Origin: Lachnospiraceae bacterium
GTDB taxonomy: Bacteria > Bacillota > Clostridia > Lachnospirales > Lachnospiraceae
Direction: 5' to 3'
Assembly (NCBI GenBank): GCA_016283775.1
Contig: JAEENL010000193.1
Coordinates: forward strand, 1 to 58,944
Length of the DNA stretch: 58,944 bases
The notes under the pieces are model-generated. The model had not been told where the DNA came from. It saw only the letters and a program-made list of their open reading frames with translations, and made no database searches. How positions within the stretch are numbered: position 1 is the stretch's first letter; each line of letters opens with the position of its first letter. Positions 35,559 through 46,800 of the stretch are shown here, piece after piece. The translations under genes and the position numbers were made by a program.

Positions 35559-38500
35559 ATGAACAGAAAGGCTAGAAAAGGCTTTCTTGCGACTCTTCTG
35601 ACATTGGTGATGCTGATCACGCTGATCCCTTCACCCGTGACTCAGGAGAATGTTGCGAAAGCCGCAACGTCCAACACAGGTGACCTGCACTACAATACAG
35701 GCCACAGAGACACCGTTGCGGAGTCGCTCAGCGATGCGGCAACGGCTTATTACAGCGATTTTGCGTATGATTATGCAAAGATCGCATCAGGCGAAGTGAG
35801 CGTCAGCGGCAACGATCTCAAGACCGCGCTCAATTCACTCATGCAGACCACACTGACTAATCTTGTTTCTTATTCTTCACTTCCTACCTACTGGGCATAT
35901 TCCGATGCGGAAGACGGCAAGGCGGGAACCATCTATTTTTATTCCGACGTATCGAATAAGGAATATTCCGCGACACTGAACCGTGAGCATGTATGGCCCA
36001 AGAGCCACGGCAGCTTCTATGAGAACAACGGCGGTACGGACCTTCACCATCTGAGACCTGCGGTTGACTATGTCAACAGTTTCAGAGGCAACTGCGCAAT
36101 GGGTGAGATCGACAACAGCACAGCCGAGACAACAAAATTCGGCGGCAGAGTCGTAGGCTACAGAAAGAACGGTCTTTTCGAGCCCCTTTCCAATGTAAAG
36201 GGTGACGTTGCCCGTATCTATCTTTATGTTTATCTGTGCTGGAACCAGCCCAATCTCTTCTTTGATGTTGCTTCCGACAAGCTTCCCGCGCTTGAGAATA
36301 CCAGCAGCAGCAACAAGAACGACGGCTACAAGGTAATGGACAGCATCGAGACGCTCCTTAAGTGGAACTATGAGGATCCCGTTGATACATGGGAAATGGA
36401 GCAGAACGATATCATCGAGCTTGTTCAGGGTAACAGAAACGTATTCATCGATTATCCTGAATATGCATGGCTCATCTTTGGAGAGGAAGTTCCCGAAGGC
36501 ATCGTTTCTCCTGCTTCCGGAAATACCGTTCTCGGAACCTATGATCCCGGCGATCTTTCTCATCTTTACACCGATGCTGCGGACCAGATCGATGAGACAG
36601 AGCTCGTTCCCATTTCCGAGGCTACTGAGGCTCAGTCGGGTTCCATCGTTACCGTTCAGGGTCAGATCGAATATCTTTTCGGTGCCGGAGACAGCGTTGA
36701 TTCAGCGATCATCCGCGATGAAAACGGTGACACGATCCAGCTCTATTTCTTAGGAAAAGTATTTAACTACGAAGTCGGCGATATAATCATGCTCAGAGGC
36801 GCAACTGCGGTTTACCATGGGGTTACCCAGATTGGCGGCTTTGTTTCCAAGCTTGTTTCAAAGGCAGAGGACAATGCGCCTGTTGCTGAGCCTGTTGAGG
36901 TTTCTCTTGCTGAGCTTAATGAGAATACCGATAATTATGTTTCGCAGCTTGTTACCGTAAAGAACGTTGTTCTTGGTGCTTATGATTCCGCAACAAAGTG
37001 CATTGAGATCACCCAGGCATCGGATGACGAAGCGGGAACACTCAGCATCCTTGAGACCAGAGCACTTGGGGCAACGGATACCAAGTCCGGTGAAGTTACC
37101 AAGCTCTATCTCTATCAGCCCGCTTCTTATCCCGAAGGCATTGCAAGGACCGATACGGTAGATATCATCGGCGTTGCAACAAAGCGCGACGATGTGGCAC
37201 AGATCCGTGTAGGTAAGAGCGAAGACTTCATCCTTGTTAAAAAAGGTGAAGGATTCAATTTTGACTTAACTACCGAGGAAGGCATCCTTGACGCCGCATT
37301 CTCTCTCGGAGAGGATGAAAATCTCGGTCAGAACGTATCCCTTACAGGTACCGTTTCGAGTATTGTTACGGCATATTCTTCACAGTATGACAATATCACC
37401 GTAAACCTCGCCGTAGGCGGAAGAACTATTCAGTGCTTCAGGCTCAAAGGCGGTGAGACTCTTAATGTCAATGATGAGATCACAGTTACCGGTCTCATTA
37501 AGAACTATAAGGGTACCGTGGAATTTGATGCCGGTTGCACCTATGTCCTCGTAGGTGGTTCGACTGTTACATCAACCCCCACACCTGTTCCCACACAGGG
37601 CCCCGAACTTACCACTGAGGAAGAAATCCTTGCGGCAGCATTTGCGCTCGGCGCAGATGAGTCGCTTGGCCAGGCGGTCACCCTCACCGGTGAGATCACA
37701 TCGATCAAGACTGCTTACAACAGCCAGTATAACAATGTATCCGTTATCATCAAAGTAGCCGATAAGGAATTATTGTGCTACAGACTTGTCGGAGGCTCTG
37801 AGCTCAAAGTCGGTGATGTTATAACTGTTACAGGAGACATCGTCAATTACAAGGGAAATACCGTTGAGTTTGTTGAAGGCAGCACATATGCCCTCGGGGC
37901 AGTAACGCCTGTTCCCTCCCAGACTGTGACTCCTACCACAGAACCCACTCAGACAACCACACCTACACAGGCACCTGTGGACGGAGTGAGATATTATGTC
38001 TCCCCTGAAGAGGATGCAACACTTGACGCAGCATTTGCACTTGAAACAGGTAAGGCTCTTGACGGTACATACACACTTAATGGTGTTGTAAGTGAGATCG
38101 TTACACCTTATGACAGCGGCTATGGCAATATCACAGTAACGCTCAAGGTCGGAGACAGATTTATCCAGTGCTTCAGACTTGTGGGCGGTGAAAATCTCGC
38201 TGTCGGCGATCTTATCTCCGTTACCGGTAAGATCAAGAACTACAAAGGAACAGTCGAGTTTGACGCAAAGTGCACTTATGTACTCTGCACCACAGAAGAC
38301 AGATATGAAAAGATCGAGTCCGCAGCTCAGCTTACGGACGGAAGATATGTGCTTTACGGCACCAGCGGCGAATATGCGGGTGCTCTCGGAAATACCGTAA
38401 AATCAGGCTTTGCCGGACTTGTAAACATCGTTCCCGAAAACGGCGCGTTCATCAATCCTGATGCCGCAGCAGTTTGGAAGATCGAAAAGGTTACCGGTGA

Positions 38501-40832
38501 AAACGGTGAATATTTCACGCTTTTCAACGAAGCTGAAGGAAAGTATCTTGTGGTCAATGCCGACAAGACCGCAGGCTTCGCACTTGCTGACGATGCAACC
38601 TTAGGTTTTACCGCATCCGCACTTGACACCGAGGACAACATCTTCCTTCAGACGACAATGTCCAACAATAGCAGGGGCATCGCCATCTACCAGAAGGACT
38701 TCAGAGCTTACAAGTCGGCGAATATCCTCACCAACAAGAGTGCTCTGAACCTTTATGCATATGCATTTACCGTACTTGTTCCCAGTGAAGCTCCTCAGCC
38801 CACCGTGACACCTACGGAAGCACCCAAGAACATTTTCAACAAGATCACTACCATTGAAGAGATCGGAGAAGAAGGAAAGTTCGTTCTTTACGGCATCAAC
38901 GGTGAATACACCGGTGCGCTCGGAAATACTCTTAAGAGCGGTAAGGTAGAGGCCGTTGCGGTTGCCATCGGCGAGGACGGCACCATCTCCACAGAAGACG
39001 GAAATGTTATCTGGACATTAAAGCTTGTTACCGAAGGAGAGGCTTCTTTCTACACACTGTACAATGAAGCTGCTTCCAAGTATCTTGTGATCACAAAGCC
39101 CGAAAAGGCATCGACCGCAGATTTTGCTCTCAGTGACACACCTGATTTCGGCTACACCGTAACTGTTGACGAAGAGGGTAACTTCTGGTTTGTTACCACA
39201 AGCGGCACGGGAAGAGGCATCGCGCTTTATCAGAGCGATTTCAGGACCTATGCAAACAAGAATACGCTGAACCTTTACAAGCTTGCCGGCGCGACACCTG
39301 TTCCCACGGAAACTCCCACTCCTTCGCCTGTGCCTACCGAGGAGGCAAAGGGCGCATTTGTTCAGATCACGACTGCAGAAGAGATCGGCGAAGAGGGCAG
39401 GTTCATCCTTTACGGTATCAACGGGGAATACAAGCTTGCACTTGGAAATACCTATGCAAAGAACAACGGTCAGATGGCAGGCGTTGAGCTTACCTTCAAT
39501 GAAGACGGCACCATCACGACCGAAGATGAGAACATCATCTGGACTTTGACACATATTTCCGGAACCGATGTTGACGGAAACGAGATCTCTTATTACACGC
39601 TTTACAACGAAGCTGTTGCGAAGTATCTTGTGATCAAGGCAACCGGTGGGGTCAAGTCTTTCGAACTCAGCGACACACCTACATTCGGCTATACTGCAAG
39701 CGTTGATGAGAACGGAAACTTCTTCCTTGTTTCGACAAGCGGAAGCAACAGAGGCATCAGCATCTACCAGGCAGATTTCAGACCTTACCTGGCTAATGAC
39801 GCGAAAGTGCTCAATCTCTACAAGTATGTAGAGCCCGAAAAACCTCAGAACCTTGTAAAGGGCATCACACAAGTAACAGATGCTGAGCTCGCGGACGGAG
39901 AATATGTTCTCTTTGGCATAAACGGTGAAAACAGCGGCGCTCTCGGAAATACCTTAAAGAGCGGCAGAGCAAATGCTGTTGCTGTTGAACTCACAGAGGG
40001 CATGATCGTGGATCCTTCCGAGGATATCATTTGGAAGCTTGAAAAGGTTTCGTCCGAGAATGCTGTATATTACACACTTTTCAACGAAGCTGTCGCGAAG
40101 TATCTTGTGATCAATGCTTCAAAGAATACAGCCGCATTTGAACTGAGTGATAACGCAGCATACGGCTACACAGTTACAGTTGATGAGAATGGCAGTTACG
40201 TTCTTGCTACCACGAGCGGTACCGGCAGGATCATCACTCTCTATGAGAATGATTTCCGTACTTATGCCGCAAGCAATGCAAAGACATTGAATCTCTATAA
40301 GTTCACCGCTATGGTAACACCTGTTCCCACTGTTGAGCCTACAGCTACACCTACCGTGACTCCTACAGCGACGAACACACCTACGCCTACGGCAACCAAC
40401 ACACCTACGCCTACGGCAACAAATACACCTACGCCTACGGCAACCAATACACCTACTCCTACGGCCACCAACACACCTACGCCTACGGCAACGAATACAC
40501 CTACGCCTACGGCAACCAACACACCTACTCCTACAGCAACCAATACTCCTACGCCTACGGCTACGAACACACCTACTCCCAAGCCTACAGCCACAAATAC
40601 GCCTACTCCCAGACCGACCAATATACCCAGACCGACACCCGGAGCTACGTATGAAGAAGTCGTGGAATATGTTGCACAGGAGATAAGCAATTTCCTGAAC
40701 TGGATACTAAAGAATATTTTCGGGCCTTTCCTTTCGCCCAGAGGCTATTCGAACAGCAGGACCTATTATTACTACAACGGTAATTACTACATTTACGATC
40801 CATATTCAGGACGCTTTACACTTTTAAGATGA
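35559..40832 (+). CDS. Giant secreted endonuclease-I-type nuclease with serial repeat domains
   Basis: A 1757-residue exported protein. Signal peptide about 1-45. Residues 45-313 match the endonuclease I family (beta-beta-alpha metal nucleases): [11 protein letters not shown] with His144 and TDLHHLRP with His163/164. Next come beta-rich OB-like modules (about 348-430, 448-560), three copies of a [14 protein letters not shown]... module (570-667, 683-781, 812-911), and four copies of a repeat of about 155 residues with [10 protein letters not shown]...ALGNTxKSG and YTLYNEAxxKYLV (914-1073, 1090-1244, 1263-1425, 1431-1585). A Thr-Pro-Asn linker (1586-1694) and a Tyr-rich tail end the protein. 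It probably degrades extracellular DNA or RNA at the cell envelope. GGAGGAG precedes the ATG at 35559; an upstream in-frame ATG at 35454 lacks a ribosome site. Confidence 0.87.
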   Translation: MNRKARKGFLATLLTLVMLITLIPSPVTQENVAKAATSNTGDLHYNTGHRDTVAESLSDAATAYYSDFAYDYAKIASGEVSVSGNDLKTALNSLMQTTLTNLVSYSSLPTYWAYSDAEDGKAGTIYFYSDVSNKEYSATLNREHVWPKSHGSFYENNGGTDLHHLRPAVDYVNSFRGNCAMGEIDNSTAETTKFGGRVVGYRKNGLFEPLSNVKGDVARIYLYVYLCWNQPNLFFDVASDKLPALENTSSSNKNDGYKVMDSIETLLKWNYEDPVDTWEMEQNDIIELVQGNRNVFIDYPEYAWLIFGEEVPEGIVSPASGNTVLGTYDPGDLSHLYTDAADQIDETELVPISEATEAQSGSIVTVQGQIEYLFGAGDSVDSAIIRDENGDTIQLYFLGKVFNYEVGDIIMLRGATAVYHGVTQIGGFVSKLVSKAEDNAPVAEPVEVSLAELNENTDNYVSQLVTVKNVVLGAYDSATKCIEITQASDDEAGTLSILETRALGATDTKSGEVTKLYLYQPASYPEGIARTDTVDIIGVATKRDDVAQIRVGKSEDFILVKKGEGFNFDLTTEEGILDAAFSLGEDENLGQNVSLTGTVSSIVTAYSSQYDNITVNLAVGGRTIQCFRLKGGETLNVNDEITVTGLIKNYKGTVEFDAGCTYVLVGGSTVTSTPTPVPTQGPELTTEEEILAAAFALGADESLGQAVTLTGEITSIKTAYNSQYNNVSVIIKVADKELLCYRLVGGSELKVGDVITVTGDIVNYKGNTVEFVEGSTYALGAVTPVPSQTVTPTTEPTQTTTPTQAPVDGVRYYVSPEEDATLDAAFALETGKALDGTYTLNGVVSEIVTPYDSGYGNITVTLKVGDRFIQCFRLVGGENLAVGDLISVTGKIKNYKGTVEFDAKCTYVLCTTEDRYEKIESAAQLTDGRYVLYGTSGEYAGALGNTVKSGFAGLVNIVPENGAFINPDAAAVWKIEKVTGENGEYFTLFNEAEGKYLVVNADKTAGFALADDATLGFTASALDTEDNIFLQTTMSNNSRGIAIYQKDFRAYKSANILTNKSALNLYAYAFTVLVPSEAPQPTVTPTEAPKNIFNKITTIEEIGEEGKFVLYGINGEYTGALGNTLKSGKVEAVAVAIGEDGTISTEDGNVIWTLKLVTEGEASFYTLYNEAASKYLVITKPEKASTADFALSDTPDFGYTVTVDEEGNFWFVTTSGTGRGIALYQSDFRTYANKNTLNLYKLAGATPVPTETPTPSPVPTEEAKGAFVQITTAEEIGEEGRFILYGINGEYKLALGNTYAKNNGQMAGVELTFNEDGTITTEDENIIWTLTHISGTDVDGNEISYYTLYNEAVAKYLVIKATGGVKSFELSDTPTFGYTASVDENGNFFLVSTSGSNRGISIYQADFRPYLANDAKVLNLYKYVEPEKPQNLVKGITQVTDAELADGEYVLFGINGENSGALGNTLKSGRANAVAVELTEGMIVDPSEDIIWKLEKVSSENAVYYTLFNEAVAKYLVINASKNTAAFELSDNAAYGYTVTVDENGSYVLATTSGTGRIITLYENDFRTYAASNAKTLNLYKFTAMVTPVPTVEPTATPTVTPTATNTPTPTATNTPTPTATNTPTPTATNTPTPTATNTPTPTATNTPTPTATNTPTPTATNTPTPTATNTPTPKPTATNTPTPRPTNIPRPTPGATYEEVVEYVAQEISNFLNWILKNIFGPFLSPRGYSNSRTYYYYNGNYYIYDPYSGRFTLLR
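40360..40620 (+). repeat. 24-bp tandem repeat coding for TPTPTATN
   Basis: Nine consecutive copies of a 24-base unit coding TPTPTATN, plus a variant copy, inside the linker of the giant nuclease. Copies differ only at wobble positions. Confidence 0.93.
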
Positions 40833-40843
40833 GATGATATAAT
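40815..40843 (+). promoter_or_regulatory. Promoter of thioesterase gene within nuclease 3' end
   Basis: TTTACA (40815-40820), 17 bases, perfect TATAAT (40838-40843) with an extended TG two bases upstream. The predicted start site near 40850 lies inside the 5' arm of the terminator hairpin. Confidence 0.7.
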
Positions 40844-40876
40844 CCTCCACGTATAGACTTACGTGGAGGGTTTTTT
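40844..40876 (+). terminator. Terminator that also contains the next gene's ribosome site
   Basis: CCTCCACGTA (40844-40853) pairs perfectly with TACGTGGAGG (40860-40869) and is followed by G and six T. The GGAGGG of the 3' arm lies 6 bases before the ATG at 40877. Confidence 0.85.
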
Positions 40877-41278
40877 ATGGAAAAGGACAGGAGCGATGCC
40901 CTGTGCGAACTGTTTTCAAAGGACAGATTCGCCGCCATGTGCGGGATTCAGATAGATACGATAGAAGACGGGCTTACACGCTGCTCGATGGAGATCACCG
41001 AGAATCACAAGAATGCGATGGGAAGACCTATGGGCGGTGCCATTTTCACACTCGCCGATTTCACCTGTGGCCTCCTTTCAAACTCCGGCGGAAGGTCTAC
41101 CGTATCACTTGAGTCACATATCGCTTTTCTCGGCGTCGCAAAAGGAACAAAGCTCATCGCCGAGGCAAAGACCGTAAAAGAAGGCCATACGACATCATTC
41201 TATGAAGTTAACGTTACCGATGAACTGGGAAATAAAGTGGCCTTTATGACCGGAAGCGGGTTTGCGCTTGGAAATTAG
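40877..41278 (+). CDS. PaaI-type hotdog-fold thioesterase
   Basis: A 133-residue protein with the hotdog features of the PaaI/YbgC-like group: NAMGRPMGGAIFTLADFTCG in the central helix (the usual HGG is replaced by MGG) and TVSLESHIAFL. Such enzymes hydrolyse acyl-CoA thioesters, often phenylacetyl- or short-chain derivatives. Its ribosome site is inside the preceding terminator hairpin. A gene of unrelated function follows 24 bases downstream. Confidence 0.82.
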   Translation: MEKDRSDALCELFSKDRFAAMCGIQIDTIEDGLTRCSMEITENHKNAMGRPMGGAIFTLADFTCGLLSNSGGRSTVSLESHIAFLGVAKGTKLIAEAKTVKEGHTTSFYEVNVTDELGNKVAFMTGSGFALGN

Positions 41279-41302
41279 ACGTCATATCTTTGGGAGCAAA
41301 AG

Positions 41303-42292
41303 ATGAAATATTTCAGCAGGATCGTGAGATCCGCGTTGCCTGTGATCCTCTTGTGTTTAATTGCAGGCTGCGCTTCTAAAACCAATTCCGGAGGGACCGG
41401 GACATATACATGGGTGACAAAGCCTGCGGCCGTTCCTTATGAGGGAACGCCAAAGGTAGCCACTGCCACGCCCGGAGGTCCCTATCCTTCAGCGACTGAG
41501 GCACCTGTTACACCGACTCCCACACCCACGATGAAGGTGTACGGACCTATCGAAAAGGAGCGTTACGGCATTCGCATTGATCTTGACGGTGAGGATTACG
41601 AAGAAGCAAAAAAATATTCCATCGTCGTGATAGATGCCGAAAAGTTCACATGGGAGCAGATAAGAGAGATCAAAAAGGAAGGCGTGACCGTCTATTCATA
41701 TCTGGACATCGGGGCGCTCGAGGAATTCCGCGATTATTACAAGGATTACAAGAAATATGCCCTCGATCCCTGCGAAGACAGTGATAACATCTACTGGATG
41801 GATGTCACGCAGCCGGAATGGAAAAAACACCTGCTCGACAAAGCCTGGAGCTTCAAGCGCCGCGGCGTTGACGGCTATTTTGTCGACAACGTCGATGTAT
41901 ATTCAAAATACAAAAGCGATAAAGCTTACAATGCGATAGAGGATATACTCACAAGACTCAGACGTACCGGAGAGGATGTCGTTGTAAACGGTGGGGACGA
42001 GTTTGTTACGGAATATATCTTTAAAAACAGCTCCGTGAGCTATATCCTAAGCGGCGTCAACCGCGAATGCGTTTTTACCGTGCCCGACCTCAAAAAAGGC
42101 ACATCCGATGTGACATCCGAAGAAGATCATAAACGCGCGATGTTTTACCTCCGCCTTGTGGACGAATTTGGAGCAAAGGTATATCTCACCGAGTTTACCA
42201 CGGACGAAAAGATCATTGACAAGATCAAAGAGGCATGTGAACCGAAAGCATGGTGTTATTATCTGATCGATCCGGCAACGACCAAACAATAA
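41303..42292 (+). CDS. Lipoprotein, GH114-like (polygalactosaminidase-like) TIM barrel
   Basis: A 329-residue lipoprotein with lipobox LIAGC (Cys23), a short Thr-Pro linker (about 50-75) and a TIM barrel. The run YGIRIDLDGE, VTVYSYLDIGALEEFRDYY, YWMDVTQPEWKKHL and RRGVDGYFVDNVDVYSKY is typical of the GH114/TM1410 family. Known members cleave alpha-1,4-polygalactosamine; here the substrate is unproven. It probably acts at the outside of the membrane. GGGAG precedes the ATG. Confidence 0.82.
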   Translation: MKYFSRIVRSALPVILLCLIAGCASKTNSGGTGTYTWVTKPAAVPYEGTPKVATATPGGPYPSATEAPVTPTPTPTMKVYGPIEKERYGIRIDLDGEDYEEAKKYSIVVIDAEKFTWEQIREIKKEGVTVYSYLDIGALEEFRDYYKDYKKYALDPCEDSDNIYWMDVTQPEWKKHLLDKAWSFKRRGVDGYFVDNVDVYSKYKSDKAYNAIEDILTRLRRTGEDVVVNGGDEFVTEYIFKNSSVSYILSGVNRECVFTVPDLKKGTSDVTSEEDHKRAMFYLRLVDEFGAKVYLTEFTTDEKIIDKIKEACEPKAWCYYLIDPATTKQ

Positions 42293-42306
42293 CGGAAAGG
42301 AAATAA

Positions 42307-44856
42307 ATGGAACAATACAGTGTAACCGGAATGAGCTGCGCAGCATGCCAGGCAAGAGTGGAAAAAGCCGTTTCCGCCGTGCCCGGAGTGACGAGCTGCG
42401 CCGTGAGCCTGCTGACAAACAGCATGGGCGTGGAAGGAAACGCGGACCCGTCTGCCGTGATCAAGGCAGTTACTTCCGCGGGGTACGGAGCAAAACTGAA
42501 AACAGGCGGAGATCGTGAAAAAGGTGCCGGTGCGGGTGCTGACGATGACCTTCTGAAAGACACTCAAACACCTGCGATCAGACGACGTCTGGTCGCTTCG
42601 CTGATTTTTCTGCTTCCCCTCATGTATGTCTCAATGGGACATATGATGTGGGACTGGCCGCTTCCCGGGTTCCTCAAAGGAAACCATGTCGCGATGGGCT
42701 TATATGAACTTGTCCTGTCAGCGATCATAATGGTGATAAACCAGAAGTTCTTTATCTCTGGCTTCAGAAGCCTCATAAACCGCGCTCCGAACATGGACAC
42801 ACTTGTCGCGATGGGCTCGGGAGTGTCTTTCGGATACAGCGTGGTAGTACTCTTCATGATGTCGGCCGCAGTGGTCAACGGAAACGATGCCCTTGTCATG
42901 AAATATATGGACGAAATGTACTTTGAGTCCGCAGCCATGATACTTGCGCTGATAACCGTCGGCAAAATGCTCGAAGCCATGAGCAAAGGAAGGACCACGG
43001 ATGCGCTGAAAGGCCTGATGCGCCTGGCTCCAAAGACGGCGGTCCTGATAGTCGACGGGAATGAGGTGGAAACACCTGTCGAAAATGTTAATCCCAAGGA
43101 TATTTTCGCAGTAAAGCCGGGAGAGAGCATACCGGTGGACGGTACGGTGATCTCGGGAAATTCAGCTGTGGACGAATCCGCACTTACGGGTGAGAGCGTT
43201 CCTGTGGACAAAGCCGCGGGGGACAAAGTGTTTGCGGGCACGATGAACACATCGGGCTATGTTGTCTGTGAGGCCGTGCATGTGGGACATGACACGACGC
43301 TTTCACAGATCATCCGCATGGTGAGCGATGCCGCGGCTACAAAGGCGCCGATAGCAAAGACGGCGGACAAGGTTTCAGGGATCTTTGTTCCTGCAGTGCT
43401 CGGGATAGCGCTTGTTACTTTCATCATCTGGATGCTTCTTGGCGAAAATGTCTCATTTTCGCTCGCAAGAGCCATCTCAGTGCTTGTGATAAGCTGCCCT
43501 TGCGCTCTGGGACTTGCAACACCCGTAGCTATAATGGTCGGTAACGGCAAAGGTGCAAAGAACGGCATTCTCTTTAAGACCGCGGTCTCTCTTGAGCAGG
43601 CGGGAAAAACGGATATCGTCGTGCTTGACAAGACAGGCACCATCACAAAAGGCGAGCCGACCGTGACCGACATAGTCACAGCTCCCGGCGTATCCGAAAA
43701 AGAACTGCTTTCCTACGCCTTCTTGCTTGAAGAAAAAAGCGAACATCCCCTTTCAAAGGCGGTTGTCGAATATGTGAAAAACATGGGAGCAGATCTCCCG
43801 GTAAACTCGGAGCTTGCAGGATTTAATGCGGTCCCGGGAAGCGGACTTACAGGCACGGTCAACGGAAAAGAACTTGCCGGCGGAAATCTTGGGTTTGTCT
43901 CGGAAAAATGCACTGTTCCCGAGGATATCGTAAGATCCGCGGAAGAGCTTTCGGATCACGGAAAAACGCCGCTCATGTTTTCCTTTGACGGCAGGCTTTT
44001 GGGACTTATCGCAGTTTCGGATGTCATTAAACCCGACAGCCAAAAGGCTGTTCAGGAACTTAAAAATATGGGCATCCATGTCGTGATGCTCACAGGCGAT
44101 AACGAGCGTACTGCCCGCTACATTGGCGAAAAGGCCGGCGTTGACGAGATCGTCGCGGGAGTGATGCCCGCAGGAAAAGAAGATGTCGTGCGCCGTCTTA
44201 AGCGCTTTGGAGCTGTTACCATGGTGGGAGACGGGATAAACGACTCCCCTGCGCTCACCCTGGCTGACACAGGAATGGCCATCGGAGCAGGCACAGATGT
44301 GGCTATCGATGCCGCTGACGTTGTCCTTATGAACAGTACGCTTTCCGATGTGACCGCAGCCATACGCCTCAGCCGCGCAACGCTTACAAATATCCACGAA
44401 AATCTGTTCTGGGCTTTCTTTTACAATGTGCTCTGCATACCCCTTGCTGCGGGAGCATATATAAAACTTTTCGGCTGGGCACTGAATCCGTTGATCGGAG
44501 CCGCGGCCATGAGTCTTTCAAGCTTTTTTGTGATCACAAATGCGCTGAGACTTAATCTTTTTGATCCGCACAAGTCTTCAAAGGACCGCAGGAAAAAGGG
44601 CGCCCTTGATGGCACCCCCTTACTTACCGCGGGAGACAAACGATACAACATCAGGATAAAAGGGATGATGTGTGAGCACTGCGAGCATCATGTGAGCACT
44701 GCGCTCTCGGCTCTGCCGGGCGCGGTATCGGCCTCGGCGTCTCATGAAAAAGGCACCGCAACACTTGACGCATCGGAAGAGATCCCCGAATCCTTGGTAA
44801 AACAGGCCGTTGAAAAAGCGGGGTACAAGTTTGTCTCGATGAAACTTATAAAATGA
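42307..44856 (+). CDS. copA: Copper-exporting P-type ATPase with metal-binding domain at both ends
   Basis: An 849-residue P1B-ATPase: N-terminal HMA domain with Cys11-Ala-Ala-Cys14, eight membrane helices, CPC metal site (Cys397-Pro-Cys399), phosphorylation Asp441 in [14 protein letters not shown] in the actuator loop and [11 protein letters not shown] second HMA domain with Cys789 and Cys792 (CEHC) is at the C-terminus after the last helices; most CopA proteins carry their HMA domains only at the N-terminus. It exports Cu(I) from the cytoplasm. A GGAAAGGA site precedes the ATG, 14 bases after the preceding stop. A flavodiiron gene follows 15 bases downstream. Confidence 0.93.
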   Translation: MEQYSVTGMSCAACQARVEKAVSAVPGVTSCAVSLLTNSMGVEGNADPSAVIKAVTSAGYGAKLKTGGDREKGAGAGADDDLLKDTQTPAIRRRLVASLIFLLPLMYVSMGHMMWDWPLPGFLKGNHVAMGLYELVLSAIIMVINQKFFISGFRSLINRAPNMDTLVAMGSGVSFGYSVVVLFMMSAAVVNGNDALVMKYMDEMYFESAAMILALITVGKMLEAMSKGRTTDALKGLMRLAPKTAVLIVDGNEVETPVENVNPKDIFAVKPGESIPVDGTVISGNSAVDESALTGESVPVDKAAGDKVFAGTMNTSGYVVCEAVHVGHDTTLSQIIRMVSDAAATKAPIAKTADKVSGIFVPAVLGIALVTFIIWMLLGENVSFSLARAISVLVISCPCALGLATPVAIMVGNGKGAKNGILFKTAVSLEQAGKTDIVVLDKTGTITKGEPTVTDIVTAPGVSEKELLSYAFLLEEKSEHPLSKAVVEYVKNMGADLPVNSELAGFNAVPGSGLTGTVNGKELAGGNLGFVSEKCTVPEDIVRSAEELSDHGKTPLMFSFDGRLLGLIAVSDVIKPDSQKAVQELKNMGIHVVMLTGDNERTARYIGEKAGVDEIVAGVMPAGKEDVVRRLKRFGAVTMVGDGINDSPALTLADTGMAIGAGTDVAIDAADVVLMNSTLSDVTAAIRLSRATLTNIHENLFWAFFYNVLCIPLAAGAYIKLFGWALNPLIGAAAMSLSSFFVITNALRLNLFDPHKSSKDRRKKGALDGTPLLTAGDKRYNIRIKGMMCEHCEHHVSTALSALPGAVSASASHEKGTATLDASEEIPESLVKQAVEKAGYKFVSMKLIK

Positions 44857-44871
44857 GGGAGGAATGAAAAC

Positions 44872-46026
44872 ATGGATTTTTGCGAAGATGTGAAATATGT
44901 CGGTGTGAACGATTTTAAGGTCGACCTGTTCGAGGGGCAGTTTGGCGTCCCCGACGGTATGAGCTACAATTCCTATGTTATCACGGACGAAAAAACAGCC
45001 GTGATGGACAGTGTGGATGCGGGATTCAGTGAGGAATGGATCGAAAACATAAAAAAAGAGCTTTCCGGGAAAGCACCCGATTACCTTGTGGTATCACATA
45101 TGGAGCCTGACCATTCGGGAAGCATTGTGAGGTTTATGGCTGAGTATCCTGCCGCGGTGATAGTCGCAAGCGCAAAGGCGTTTGCCTTTATGAAACAGTT
45201 TTACGGACATGAATATGAGGACAGAAGGATAGTATCGGCCGAGGGTCAGGAACTAAGGCTCGGAAAGCATGTCTTAAAGTTTGTAGCGGCTTCCATGGTG
45301 CACTGGCCTGAGGTCATGATGAGCTATGATGAGACTTCAAAAGTGTTTTTTTCCGCGGATGCGTTCGGTAAATTCGGCGCTGTAAGACAGGACGCGGGAG
45401 AATGGGACTGTGAAGCAAGAAGATATTATTTCGGCATAGTGGGAAAATACGGCGCTATGGTACAGGCGCTGTTAAAGAAGCTTTCAGGCCTTGAGATCAG
45501 AGCGATATGCCCTCTGCACGGCCCTGTGCTCTCAGAGGACATCGGAAGATATGTCGGTCTGTATGATACCTGGTCCTCCTACAGACCTGAAGAAAAGGGC
45601 GTCCTGATCGCGTTCACATCGGTCTACGGAAACACGGAAAAGGCAGTAAAGGTGCTTGCGGACGAGCTCAAAGCCCGCGGGATAAAGACCATCGTCACCG
45701 ACCTTGCGAGGGACGATATGGCAGAAGCTGTGGAAGACGCATTCCGCTATGACAGGATAGTGCTTGCGACCACAACGTACAACGGCGGTATATTCCCGGC
45801 GATGCACTCCTTCATAGAGGCGCTTACGGAGAGAGGCTACCAGAACCGCACCATTGCGATGATCGAAAACGGCACATGGGCGGCACAGGCAGCCAAGGGC
45901 ATGAGAAGCCTGCTTGAAAACAGCAAAAACATCACCTTTGCGGAGCCTGTGGTCTCACTCAAGTCCGCACTCACGGAAAACGATGTCCTGACCATCAAAA
46001 AGCTTGCGGACGCGCTTAATGTATAA
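44872..46026 (+). CDS. fprA: Flavodiiron protein (FprA-type oxygen/NO reductase)
   Basis: A 384-residue cytoplasmic protein of class A flavodiiron proteins: a metallo-beta-lactamase-like diiron domain followed by a flavodoxin domain. The diiron ligand motifs are present: HMEPDH, then VHWPE, FSADAF and CPLHGP; the flavodoxin FMN loop TSVYGNTEK is present. It reduces O2 to water, or NO, and protects anaerobes. It follows CopA by 15 bases with no terminator and converges on the TetR gene with a three-base gap. Confidence 0.93.
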   Translation: MDFCEDVKYVGVNDFKVDLFEGQFGVPDGMSYNSYVITDEKTAVMDSVDAGFSEEWIENIKKELSGKAPDYLVVSHMEPDHSGSIVRFMAEYPAAVIVASAKAFAFMKQFYGHEYEDRRIVSAEGQELRLGKHVLKFVAASMVHWPEVMMSYDETSKVFFSADAFGKFGAVRQDAGEWDCEARRYYFGIVGKYGAMVQALLKKLSGLEIRAICPLHGPVLSEDIGRYVGLYDTWSSYRPEEKGVLIAFTSVYGNTEKAVKVLADELKARGIKTIVTDLARDDMAEAVEDAFRYDRIVLATTTYNGGIFPAMHSFIEALTERGYQNRTIAMIENGTWAAQAAKGMRSLLENSKNITFAEPVVSLKSALTENDVLTIKKLADALNV

Positions 46027-46029
46027 GGG

Positions 46030-46605
46030 CTACGGCCACAGAAAGAGCTGTGAACGGAGCAGTGCTTCAAACACTGTCATCGCATCCTTTGTCACAGCCT
46101 TTTCGTCCATTCCCAGAGAATAACTTTCGTTGATCATACTCCACAGACCGTTGCACAGCAGTGCGGCGGTCTGTTTTACGTGGAAACGGGTCTTCAGCGC
46201 GGTGTGTCTCTCCAGATATGACACGGTGCTCCTGAAAATGCGCTGCGAGAACGCGCTGTAAAGGTAAGGATTTGTGGACGGCGTTGCATATCTGAAAAAA
46301 TCAAGGTTGTTGTGATAAAGGTTCAGAATGCAGACCATAAGGTTCAGATAGCCCCCGAGAGGCGATGTCTGCTCTTTTTTCATGAGCTCGTGGTAGTCAT
46401 CGTCGGCCTCTTTGTTGTACAGCTCCATCATTTCCTCGACCAGCTGGTATTTGTCGTCGTAATAGTTGTAAAACGTGATGCGGCTGATCTCCCCGACTTC
46501 GCATATCTCGGTCACTGTTATCTTTTCAAACGGTTCCTTTTTCAAAAGAGAGATAAAGGCATTTCTTATCGTTCTTTTTGTCTTGATTATCCTTTTGTCT
46601 TCCAT
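46030..46605 (-). CDS. TetR-family transcriptional regulator
   Basis: A 191-residue regulator: TetR-type N-terminal DNA-binding domain (TKRTIRNAFISLLKKEPFEKITVTEICEVGEISRITFYNYY, shown here only in parts) and a helical ligand or dimer domain. It is divergent from DegV and has a perfect palindrome in its own upstream region, typical of autoregulation. GGAG precedes the ATG. The controlled gene is probably itself and possibly DegV. Confidence 0.88.
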   Translation of the reverse strand: MEDKRIIKTKRTIRNAFISLLKKEPFEKITVTEICEVGEISRITFYNYYDDKYQLVEEMMELYNKEADDDYHELMKKEQTSPLGGYLNLMVCILNLYHNNLDFFRYATPSTNPYLYSAFSQRIFRSTVSYLERHTALKTRFHVKQTAALLCNGLWSMINESYSLGMDEKAVTKDAMTVFEALLRSQLFLWP

Positions 46606-46647
46606 TTCTGTCTCCGTGTCTTTTTTTTCTTACGTTTTTGCGCTTTT

Positions 46648-46741
46648 TGTAAGTTAACTTACAGTTGTAATGCCGCTGATATTGTCAAATTGCGCATTAC
46701 GTGGTATTTTTTACATCTGTAAGTTATTTAACATCTGTAAG
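46648..46741 (+). promoter_or_regulatory. TetR operator cluster between TetR and DegV genes
   Basis: A perfect 16-bp palindrome TGTAAGTTAACTTACA (46648-46663) and two more TGTAAG half sites (46718-46723 and 46736-46741) in an 18-base direct repeat of ACATCTGTAAG. A TATACA (46746-46751) could be a -10 for DegV without a good -35. A minus-strand TTGACA (46689-46684) may serve the TetR gene. Confidence 0.65.
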
Positions 46742-46800
46742 AAATTATACAACACGTTTGCTAAAAAGGAAAGACGGAAAAGCGATTTTTGGAGGAACAA

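Noticed and set aside
40360-40620. Regular repeat that might be taken for a CRISPR array
   Set aside because: Units are contiguous, in frame and coding, with no spacers.
40295-40690. Open frame on the minus strand (131 codons, VGVGV-rich)
   Set aside because: It is the antisense of the Thr-Pro repeat, and its length follows from the repeat's base pattern; no ribosome site is present.
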